A stretch of DNA of 64,000 nucleotides from the NCBI GenBank assembly GCA_017961585.1, contig JAGCWX010000020.1:1-64000 (forward strand), given 5' to 3'. Shown here one piece after another: positions 44,842-51,790 of this stretch. Source of the stretch: Elusimicrobiaceae bacterium (lineage in GTDB: Bacteria; Elusimicrobiota; Elusimicrobia; Elusimicrobiales; Elusimicrobiaceae). The notes beneath the pieces were generated by a model, which made no database searches, was not told the origin of the DNA, and saw nothing but the letters and a program-made list of their open reading frames with translations. Position 1 is the stretch's first letter. The number at the start of each line of letters is the position of its first letter. A program made the position numbers and the translations under genes.

Positions 44842-45723
44842 ATGAAACACGGAATGAATTTTCAAGATATTATTGCCGCTCTCAACGAATATTGGACGAG
44901 CCAAGGTTGCATTTTAGTACAACCCTACGATTTAGAAAAAGGTGCTGGTACCTATAATCCCGAAACATTTTTCGGCTCTTTAACTTCCAAGCCAGTGAAA
45001 CGCGCTTATGTGGAACCCTGCCGCCGGCCGGCCGATGGCCGCTATGGCGAGAACCCCAACCGCTTGGGCAAATATTATCAATACCAAGTAATTCTTAAAC
45101 CGGCGCCCGAAAATGTACAACAAATTTATTTAAATTCCTTAAAAGCCATCGGGCTGGACCCCAAAGAACACGACGTCCGTTGGATTGAGGACGATTGGCA
45201 ATCCCCCACGCTAGGGGCTTCCGGCGTCGGGTGGGAAATTTGGCTGGACGGTATGGAAATCACCCAGTTTACTTATTTCCAAAATATGGCGGGCTACAGC
45301 TTGCACCCCATCACGGCCGAAATTACTTACGGGCTGGAACGCATTGCAATGTACTGTCAAAAAGTAGATAACGTTTTTGATTTGCGCTGGAATGACGAAG
45401 TTACCTATCGCGACGTGCACCTGGAACAAGAAAAACAATTCTCTCATTATTATTTTGAAGAAACCAACGTGGAACGTTTGCGCCGCTACATTCAAGAATG
45501 CGAGGAAGAATGCTATGCCCTGTGCAAAAAGGGGCTCTATCTACCGGCGTATGATGACACGATGAAACTTTCACAATATTTTAATATGTTAGAGGCACGC
45601 GGCGCCATTTCCGTGTCCGAACGTACCAATAACATTACCAAAATCCGCAACTTAGCCAAGGCCTGCGCTAGGGCCTACGTAGAAAGCGTGGAAAAGAAAC
45701 CCAACGAGGAAAAATCAAAATGA
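44842..45723 (+). CDS. glyQ: Glycyl-tRNA synthetase alpha subunit
   Basis: A 293-residue class II catalytic subunit. Typical sequence: FQDIIAALNEYWTSQGCILV, GAGTYNPETFF, EPCRRPADGRYGENPNRL, and the ITYGLERI motif 3 region. With GlyS it forms the bacterial two-subunit enzyme. TATAAT lies 9 bp before the ATG and no ribosome-binding site is seen. Confidence 0.98.
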   Translation: MKHGMNFQDIIAALNEYWTSQGCILVQPYDLEKGAGTYNPETFFGSLTSKPVKRAYVEPCRRPADGRYGENPNRLGKYYQYQVILKPAPENVQQIYLNSLKAIGLDPKEHDVRWIEDDWQSPTLGASGVGWEIWLDGMEITQFTYFQNMAGYSLHPITAEITYGLERIAMYCQKVDNVFDLRWNDEVTYRDVHLEQEKQFSHYYFEETNVERLRRYIQECEEECYALCKKGLYLPAYDDTMKLSQYFNMLEARGAISVSERTNNITKIRNLAKACARAYVESVEKKPNEEKSK

Positions 45724-47798
45724 CTTTGAAAAATGCATTATTAGAAATCGGAACCGAACACTTGCCGGCGCGTTTTGTGCGCCCGGCTTTGGCCCAACTC
45801 AAAACGTTAACGGAAACTTGCCTGGCCGAGTATCGCTTGGATTATAAAGAAGTGGAAACGTTTGGCACGTACCGCCGGCTGGTGGTATTTATCCACGGCT
45901 TGGCTGAAAAATCGGCCGATATTGAAAAAGAAGTGAAAGGTCCGCCGGCCAAATTATTAAAAGATGCCCAAGGAAATTTTACTCCGCAATCGGCAGGGTT
46001 TGCCCAAAAAAACGGTTTAGCCCCCAAGGACCTTGTCATCCAAGAAACCGACAAAGGCCCCTTCATCTATGCCCACGTTCATATCAAGGGAGAAAAGACC
46101 GCCAAGTTACTGCCCGAAATCTTTACTCGCATTGTAACAGGCCTGGAATTTGCCAAAAATATGGTATGGGAAGAAAGTGCCCTTCGCTATGGACGGCCGA
46201 TTCGTTCTCTAATCGGCTTGTATGGGGATAAAGCAATCAAATTTACGGTAGCGGGTGTAACCTCCGGGCGCACAACTCACGGAATGCTTTCCTACGGCAA
46301 CAAGCCCCTCAAAGTAGCCAGTGCCGATAAAGAGGCCTATGTGGCATTATTGCGCACCCAAACGCCCCCCATCTTGGTCCTGCCGCAAGAACGGCGCGAG
46401 GCCTTAATTAAAAGCGTATCGGCCGAAGCTAAAGTGCGGGGTTGTCAGGCCGACTTGGATGAAGATTTAATTCAAGAAACAGTTTGCTTTACCGAGCATC
46501 CTGTTGCGGTAGGCGGGGATATGGACCTAAAGGCCTTAACCCTTCCTAAACTACTTATCACCACCGTACTCAAACAGCAACTTAAAATGTTCCCTGTGCT
46601 CAACGCAAAGGGAGATTTGCAACCCTATTTTATCGCCGTGCGGGACGGTTCTTCCGCCAATCAAAATGAAGTGCGCGACGGATTTAAAAAAGTAATGTCG
46701 GCCCGTTTGTCCGACGCTGTTTTCTTCTTTGAAAACGACAAAAAAGACGGTTTGGAAACGTTCCACAACAAATTGGACCGTATCCAATTTTTAGAAGGCG
46801 TGGGCTCTTTAAAAGACAAAGCACTGCGCACGCAAGCATTGGCAAACGCTTTGTGCAACAAATTGGGCCTTGCGGACTTGATCCCCAGCGTAGATTATGC
46901 TGCTCTTCATGCTTATGACGACTTGGCCAGTCATGTCGTGTATGAATTCCCAGAATTGCAAGGTTATATGGGTGGGCAATACGCCGCTTTACACGCCAAG
47001 ACGGACGCTCAAAAACAAGCGGCCCGCGCATTGGAAGAATTTTACTGGCCGCTTACATCTTCTTCCGCACTTCCCACTACTCCGGCCGGAAACCTCGTTT
47101 CCTTGGCGGGCAAATTGGATACGTTAGCCGGCAACTTTTTAATCGGTCAAATTCCTACCGGTAGCGAAGACCCCTTCGCCCTACGCCGCCAGGCCTTTGC
47201 CATTGTGCGCATCTTGTTGGAGAATAGCTGGTCACTGACCGTGGAAGATTTACTGCAAGAAGTAAACCGTGTATACAGCGGGAAATTATCTGCAGAAGTC
47301 CTACGGGCTTTGAGTGATTTCTTACGTCAGCGTGTAAGCGGCATTTTGCAGGAACGCGGCCACAACTCCGCTTTATTAAATGCTGTTGCAAACTGGCAAC
47401 AATTGCCTTTGGCACAAGTGGAACAATTAATTGCCGCTTTGGAACAGGTGCAAAACCGCACCGAATTTGCCGCCGTGCGCGAAGCCGCAAAACGTGTCAG
47501 CAATATTTTGAAAAAATCGGGCAAAGCAACTGCCTCGGTAAAGGAATCCTTGTTTGAACTCCCTGCGGAACAAGCCCTTTTCAAAGCGGTTCAATCCTTT
47601 GTACCGTCGTCGGCCAAGACCCTGCAAGAATATCAAGCGGAACTGAAAAAATTGGAAGTATTTAAGCAACCTCTTGAGCAATTCTTCACGGATGTAATGG
47701 TAAATGTTCCTCAAGAAGATTTACGTGCCAATCGGTTGGCTTTGCTTACCCAGGTACATCAAAAAATGACTTGTGTGGCCGACATTACCGCGCTGTAG
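45720..47798 (+). CDS. glyS: Glycyl-tRNA synthetase beta subunit
   Basis: A 692-residue tRNA-binding subunit, opening KNALLEIGTEHLPARFVRPAL, with FVLPQERREALI-like and HD-like segments and a C-terminal DALR-type anticodon-binding region. It overlaps glyQ by 4 bp (ATGA). Length is normal for the family. Confidence 0.97.
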   Translation: MTLKNALLEIGTEHLPARFVRPALAQLKTLTETCLAEYRLDYKEVETFGTYRRLVVFIHGLAEKSADIEKEVKGPPAKLLKDAQGNFTPQSAGFAQKNGLAPKDLVIQETDKGPFIYAHVHIKGEKTAKLLPEIFTRIVTGLEFAKNMVWEESALRYGRPIRSLIGLYGDKAIKFTVAGVTSGRTTHGMLSYGNKPLKVASADKEAYVALLRTQTPPILVLPQERREALIKSVSAEAKVRGCQADLDEDLIQETVCFTEHPVAVGGDMDLKALTLPKLLITTVLKQQLKMFPVLNAKGDLQPYFIAVRDGSSANQNEVRDGFKKVMSARLSDAVFFFENDKKDGLETFHNKLDRIQFLEGVGSLKDKALRTQALANALCNKLGLADLIPSVDYAALHAYDDLASHVVYEFPELQGYMGGQYAALHAKTDAQKQAARALEEFYWPLTSSSALPTTPAGNLVSLAGKLDTLAGNFLIGQIPTGSEDPFALRRQAFAIVRILLENSWSLTVEDLLQEVNRVYSGKLSAEVLRALSDFLRQRVSGILQERGHNSALLNAVANWQQLPLAQVEQLIAALEQVQNRTEFAAVREAAKRVSNILKKSGKATASVKESLFELPAEQALFKAVQSFVPSSAKTLQEYQAELKKLEVFKQPLEQFFTDVMVNVPQEDLRANRLALLTQVHQKMTCVADITAL

Positions 47799-47806
47799 AG
47801 AGAAAT

Positions 47807-48367
47807 ATGAAAAAAACATTATGGATTATGTTGGGACTCCTTCTTACGTTTCCGGCAACGGTGCCGGCAGTGCCCTTATCACCCACTCAAGTAAAGCGTG
47901 TACTGGTTCGGGCCGTTCCCCCCACCTGGCAAGAAAAATTAGCCCTCATAGAAAAACAATATCACCAGGCGCGCTCTAATTATCCGAATGATCCTCTCCC
48001 TTTATGGCAAGATTCATTTGTATTTTCCAAAGATACTTTAACCTATCGCGATAGACTCATTGCCCTGCAAAAAGATATCTCTAAAAATCCGGCCTTGCGC
48101 CAGTATCGTTTTATGGCTCCTATCGCACAGGATCTAGCCCGCTTGCATGATAAAAAAATTGCTACATTACGGGCGTTCTTCCAAAATGATCCCAATGCCC
48201 CTATCGTGCAAACGCAGCGGATCCGCCCTTTTACGTTGTCTGTGCAACTGGGACAAGGGCTCAGTGCCGTAGAGATTTGGATTGATACCCCCACCAAAAA
48301 AGTATATTTAATGTCGGACAATTTCTATTCCACCGCCAAAACCAAATACAATTTGCACCTGTATTAA
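47807..48367 (+). CDS. Exported protein, paralogue of the 48457 gene
   Basis: A 186-residue protein started at 47807 (MKKTLWIMLG), giving a clean signal peptide cut near PATVPA. It lies 8 bp after glyS and is probably read through from it. The C-terminal segment IWIDTPTKKVYLMSDNFY matches LWIDVTTHKVYVLKGPKYY in the next gene, and the central helix with NPALRQYRFM matches NNSVIKGYQVV. The pair form an unrecognised family of small exported proteins. Confidence 0.65.
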   Translation: MKKTLWIMLGLLLTFPATVPAVPLSPTQVKRVLVRAVPPTWQEKLALIEKQYHQARSNYPNDPLPLWQDSFVFSKDTLTYRDRLIALQKDISKNPALRQYRFMAPIAQDLARLHDKKIATLRAFFQNDPNAPIVQTQRIRPFTLSVQLGQGLSAVEIWIDTPTKKVYLMSDNFYSTAKTKYNLHLY

Positions 48368-48369
48368 TA

Positions 48370-48435
48370 GGTACAAAGACCCACCTCTGCTTAGGTCCAA
48401 AGACCCTGGTTGTGTGAATAAAAACTTCCTATACT
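48370..48435 (+). promoter_or_regulatory. Two-box promoter element G
   Basis: Distal GGTACAAAGACC (48370-48381), 12 bp, proximal GGTCCAAAGACC (48394-48405), 24 bp starting CTGG, -10 TATACT (48430-48435). Full spacing rule; no -35. Confidence 0.85.
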
Positions 48436-48456
48436 AATGAGGTAAGGAGGATACAC

Positions 48457-49056
48457 ATGAACTACAAATCTACATTAAACGTTATTTTAAGCACCTTGCT
48501 ACTAAGCACAGGCATGGCCGTCCAAGCCGCCAATACGTCTTTACAAGACCGCGTACAACACGCCGTAGCGCAAGCTCAAATCCAAAAACCCAAACCTGAA
48601 ATTATTGTCATCAATTGGGGCGACCAAGTAAAACATGTTGAAAGAACTCTTGAATATCTTACCGAACAAGGCAAAAAAATCGTTACTCCCTCTTTCAAAC
48701 AGCTCCCCGTCAAACGCAAACATGAAGTGTTTAATGCGCGCTTAGGGAAATTACGCAAAGCCGTAGCAAACAATTCCGTAATCAAAGGGTATCAGGTCGT
48801 CGTGCCGGATCCCGAAGTATTGATCTCTATGAACGAAGCCGATTTGAACAAGGCCGTTCGGATGTTTGAATCGCACAAAATGTCTTTGTACAATTTTGTA
48901 CCGTGTTCTCGTCCGGTAAAAGGGGTGGTTGCCATCTCTATGATCCAAGAACCGGTACGCGATCACATCCACGTGCTCTACAACTTATGGATTGATGTAA
49001 CCACCCATAAAGTGTACGTACTTAAAGGCCCCAAATATTACGGCATACAACCCTAA
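48457..49056 (+). CDS. Exported protein, paralogue of the 47807 gene
   Basis: A 199-residue protein with a signal peptide (LNVILSTLLLSTGMAVQA) and an AAGGAGG ribosome-binding site. The mature part is alpha/beta with a conserved final strand pair LWIDVTTHKVYVL shared with the preceding gene. Unlike that gene it has its own two-box promoter and terminator, so the two copies are controlled differently. Function unknown. Confidence 0.7.
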   Translation: MNYKSTLNVILSTLLLSTGMAVQAANTSLQDRVQHAVAQAQIQKPKPEIIVINWGDQVKHVERTLEYLTEQGKKIVTPSFKQLPVKRKHEVFNARLGKLRKAVANNSVIKGYQVVVPDPEVLISMNEADLNKAVRMFESHKMSLYNFVPCSRPVKGVVAISMIQEPVRDHIHVLYNLWIDVTTHKVYVLKGPKYYGIQP

Positions 49057-49073
49057 AATACCCTCATTTTTAG

Positions 49074-49106
49074 AAAAAACCCGCATATTTTTATGCGGGT
49101 TTTTTC
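49074..49106 (+). terminator. Intrinsic terminator of the 48457 gene
   Basis: Stem CCCGCAT / ATGCGGG flanked by A- and T-runs, 18 bp after the stop. Confidence 0.9.
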
Positions 49107-49149
49107 GTCGAGAAAAACAATATTTTTAAAAAATTTTTAAAATTACCCC

Positions 49150-49177
49150 TTGACAAATTGAAGTTTTCCATTATACT
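49150..49177 (+). promoter_or_regulatory. Consensus promoter of the candidate ncRNA
   Basis: TTGACA (49150-49155), 16 bp, TATACT (49172-49177), the strongest-looking promoter in the window. Transcription should start near 49184. No convincing reading frame follows. Confidence 0.85.
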
Positions 49178-49183
49178 ATGGGT

Positions 49184-49605
49184 ATGGAAGTTCAACTGTA
49201 GTTCGCTAGGCGTGGTTGGAAAGGGCGAAAGCCCACCGCACTTGAAGCACCTTGTAGGGGCGAGAGCGGTTACCAACGAGTGTAGTTGCCAGCGGTTGTA
49301 GGGTAGTCGCAGTGCAAAGACGTTGGCGGTTAACACGGTTGTTCTGTTGGTTACTTGACTGCTGGAGTCTGCAAGGCGCGCTTAGAAAGCTGTAGTGTAG
49401 GGTTCTGGGGTGTGTGGAGCCGTAGGGTCCGGACGGAACGGACGAGACGGCGTGTTCTGGGGGTTGATGTGTTGCTTCGGCTTGCGGAACATGTACGACG
49501 ACATAAGTCCTGGCGGTAATCCCAGAGGAAAAGGAGTAATGATGAGTAGTTGTAAAATAGAGCAGTAGAACCCCCTTGGTTGGATAAACTAAGGGGGCTT
49601 TTTTT
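49184..49605 (+). ncRNA. Candidate structured non-coding RNA, about 420 nt
   Basis: This 681-base gap between genes holds a complete transcription unit: a consensus promoter, about 390 nt of G-rich sequence, and a strong terminator. Only a five-codon frame (MEVQL) starts near the 5' end. Hairpin features include GGGC-GAAA-GCCC (GNRA tetraloop, near 49223), GC-TTCG-GC (UUCG loop, near 49475) and a GTTGG / CCAAC long-range pair. I looked for the conserved motifs of RNase P RNA, tmRNA, SRP RNA and 6S RNA and did not find them. Identity unknown. It ends 130 bp before an exported-protein gene that has its own promoter. Confidence 0.65.
49570..49605 (+). terminator. Terminator of the candidate ncRNA
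   Basis: Eleven-position stem CCCCCTTGGTT / AACTAAGGGGG (one G-U pair) followed by seven T. Confidence 0.92.
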
Positions 49606-49636
49606 GGCCTTTTTACCCCCTTTTTAAGCAATTATA

Positions 49637-49702
49637 GGCCTTTGGGCCTAGGAATGCCTAGGTCCAAAGACCCTGGAAATTTTCACGTGAAAACTTTAGA
49701 AT
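49637..49702 (+). promoter_or_regulatory. Two-box promoter element H
   Basis: Distal GGCCTTTGGGCC (49637-49648), 12 bp, proximal GGTCCAAAGACC (49661-49672), 24 bp starting CTGG, -10 TAGAAT (49697-49702). A TTTTCACGTGAAAA palindrome lies between proximal box and -10. Confidence 0.85.
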
Positions 49703-49737
49703 AAGTATAGACAGAAATAGAAATTCTGGAGGAATCT

Positions 49738-50466
49738 ATGCTTAAAAAAACACTTTTAGTTGCCATGCTCTTTGTGCTAGCCACTACTACGTTTGCACAA
49801 ACCCACCGACGTTCTGCCCGTCGTCACCACCCGCAGCAATCTATTGCCAATAACGTAACCCGCCGGGTAGCACAAACTACTCCCCGTCTATTCCGTTTAG
49901 ACGAACCTGGTTCATTTAACCGCAACAGTGAAGCTTGGTATATATGGAACAACATGTCCCAACCGGGAATTATCCTCCAAGATGCTATCATAGAATTTTA
50001 TAAAGAAACCGATGCAGGTCTAGCGGCTCGCAAAACCGCCGCCGCCCAAGCCAATTATCTAGCCGAAATGCTTGAAAAACATGACATGTTGGCTCAATAC
50101 AAGACGTATGTAAAAGGCCAGACCCAAGCTCTAACGGATCTTAAACTTGGGTTATTGGCGGAACAAAGTAATTCTTCTCCATCGTTGTGGGACATGTTTA
50201 TGCATTTCCCTGGTTTGTATCAAACCATTGCTTACTTCGCCAATCGTGGCAAAACCGTAGCACCTCAAGTACAATTGGAAGCAAAGAAGACGGAAATCTT
50301 TAAAGAAGGGAGTTTGTTGCTAGACCGTTTTGAAATAGCGGAAATGTACGATTTTATGCAAAAGAACAAGGCCCAACTCTCCAAGAAGAACCTCGCCGTA
50401 CTAACGAAATACAAATCCATGAGTGAGGATGGGCACCGCGCGCGCAAATACTTAATTAGTCTTTAA
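49738..50466 (+). CDS. Exported protein of unknown function
   Basis: A 242-residue protein with a signal peptide (LLVAMLFVLATTTFAQ), a basic His/Arg-rich stretch (THRRSARRHHPQQS) at the mature N-terminus and an otherwise helical body with no Cys. A GGAGG ribosome-binding site lies 6-7 bp before the ATG. It is monocistronic between element H and a convergent terminator. No family recognised. Confidence 0.7.
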   Translation: MLKKTLLVAMLFVLATTTFAQTHRRSARRHHPQQSIANNVTRRVAQTTPRLFRLDEPGSFNRNSEAWYIWNNMSQPGIILQDAIIEFYKETDAGLAARKTAAAQANYLAEMLEKHDMLAQYKTYVKGQTQALTDLKLGLLAEQSNSSPSLWDMFMHFPGLYQTIAYFANRGKTVAPQVQLEAKKTEIFKEGSLLLDRFEIAEMYDFMQKNKAQLSKKNLAVLTKYKSMSEDGHRARKYLISL

Positions 50467-50490
50467 TTTGCCGATCTAACCCTCTAGAAT

Positions 50491-50521
50491 AAAACTCCCC
50501 GGTATAATACCGGGGAGTTTT
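50491..50521. terminator. Bidirectional terminator between convergent genes
   Basis: Long stem AAACTCCCCGG / CCGGGGAGTTT around a TATAATA loop, serving the 49738 gene and the 50543 lipoprotein gene. The ACTCCCCGG arm also occurs in the terminators at 5001 and 59436. Confidence 0.9.
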
Positions 50522-50542
50522 GTTCGCCAAAAACTTTGCAAA

Positions 50543-50845
50543 TTACGCAGCGGATAATACACTGGGTTGCGGAAGTTCGTCCTCGTCGTTTTGGGCCGAA
50601 GAAGAACCTGTGTCATTTTCGTTTTCTTCGTCGGGCAGAGGGGTAATTACCTCTTCTTCGTAAGAACGATCCGGAAGAGGATCCAAAGATTCTTCCATGA
50701 CCACGGGAGTTTGGGGCACTACCGTGCGTTGGGCCTCGTTTTGTTCCACGCTGCCGTAGCGGTTATTGGGGTTCCACCACGCCGGCGGATTGCCCGCACA
50801 AGCGGCTAATAAAAAAGCCAATAAACATACGCTTATTTGTTTCAT
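50543..50845 (-). CDS. Small lipoprotein
   Basis: A 100-residue protein with a lipoprotein signal peptide: ISVCLLAFLLAAC with the lipobox Cys at about residue 16. The rest is short, acidic and Pro/Glu-rich, so probably disordered (PLPDEENENDTGSS). It is likely anchored to the outer membrane. TATAAT lies 8 bp before the ATG without a ribosome-binding site. It lies just after lipA on the same strand but seems to have its own promoter. Function unknown. Confidence 0.7.
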   Translation of the reverse strand: MKQISVCLLAFLLAACAGNPPAWWNPNNRYGSVEQNEAQRTVVPQTPVVMEESLDPLPDRSYEEEVITPLPDEENENDTGSSSAQNDEDELPQPSVLSAA

Positions 50846-50854
50846 ATAGGATTA

Positions 50855-51745
50855 TTATACTTTATTTTCCCACGCTTGTTTATAGAGTAATCCCGCGTGA
50901 TAGCTACTGCGTACCAACGGCCCGCTGGCTACGGCTTTAAAGCCCAGGGAAAGTGCCTCTTGCTTCCACGCTTCATACTCGGCCGGTTCAGGATAGCGTG
51001 CTACCGGATAGTGTGCGACCGACGGGGCTAAATATTGCCCAATGGTCAACAAATCCACGCCTACGCCCCGCAAATCTTTCATTAGCTGAGTAATTTGCGC
51101 GGAGGTTTCGCCTAGCCCCACCATAAAGCCCGTTTTGGTAAACACGCCAGGCGCCAATTTTTTGGAAGTTTCCAACAAGGTAAGCGTACGCGTGTAATCT
51201 GCGCCGATACGCACCTGTGCGTAAAGCGGGGCTACCGTTTCTACATTATGGGCTAGCACGTCGGGATGAGCGTTTAAAATGAGTTGTAAGGCATCTTTGT
51301 TGCCGTGTAAATCGGAAATAAGCGGCTCCGTTTTGACGGCAGGCGTACACGTATGAATCGCGTTTAGCACCTGGGCAAAATGGGAAGCACCACCGTCGGA
51401 TAGATCGTCGCGCGTGGGCATGGTAAGCACCGCATAGCGGATATTCCACTCTTTAATAGCATCCGCCACCCGCTGAGGTTCTGCCGGGTCCGGCGGGAGA
51501 GGGCGCTTCTTGTCCACAGCGCAAAAGCGGCATCCACGCGTGCAAATATCCCCCAAAATCATAAAAGTAGCATCCCCGCAATTAAAGCATTCCCCCCGAT
51601 TCGGGCAATGAGCGGCGTGACACACCGTATGCAGAGCATGCGCAGAAATGGAATCTTCCGCCCGCAATGCCTGGGCACTGCGTAGGGCGGCTTTATTTTT
51701 ACCTACCAATTCTTTAAGCCAAGTCGGCACGGGAAGTGTACTCAT
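50855..51745 (-). CDS. lipA: Lipoyl synthase
   Basis: A 296-residue radical SAM enzyme inserting sulfur into octanoyl groups to make lipoyl cofactor. The auxiliary cluster cysteines appear as CHAAHCPNRGEC, and the SAM cluster motif as GDICTRGCRFCAV. The final RSSYHAG resembles the family's RSSY. The start at 51745 (MSTLPVP) is chosen because TATAAT is exactly 6 bp upstream, making a leaderless message; the frame extends five codons further but that would overlap the -10. No lipB or lplA is nearby. Confidence 0.95.
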   Translation of the reverse strand: MSTLPVPTWLKELVGKNKAALRSAQALRAEDSISAHALHTVCHAAHCPNRGECFNCGDATFMILGDICTRGCRFCAVDKKRPLPPDPAEPQRVADAIKEWNIRYAVLTMPTRDDLSDGGASHFAQVLNAIHTCTPAVKTEPLISDLHGNKDALQLILNAHPDVLAHNVETVAPLYAQVRIGADYTRTLTLLETSKKLAPGVFTKTGFMVGLGETSAQITQLMKDLRGVGVDLLTIGQYLAPSVAHYPVARYPEPAEYEAWKQEALSLGFKAVASGPLVRSSYHAGLLYKQAWENKV

Positions 51746-51790
51746 ACAGATATTATACAAAAAGGTATAATAATAAGAAGGGATGAAATC

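Noticed and set aside
49184-49605. RNase P RNA, tmRNA, SRP RNA or 6S RNA
   Set aside because: The signature sequences I would expect (GAGGAAAGTCC and ACAGAA of RNase P RNA, the tRNA-like ends and tag frame of tmRNA, the GGAAGCA apical loop of SRP RNA) are not visible; size is wrong for 6S.
49206-49631. A 141-codon open frame on the minus strand over the candidate ncRNA
   Set aside because: Its composition is unlike the neighbours, there is no ribosome-binding site, and the opposite strand has a consensus promoter and terminator that enclose the region.
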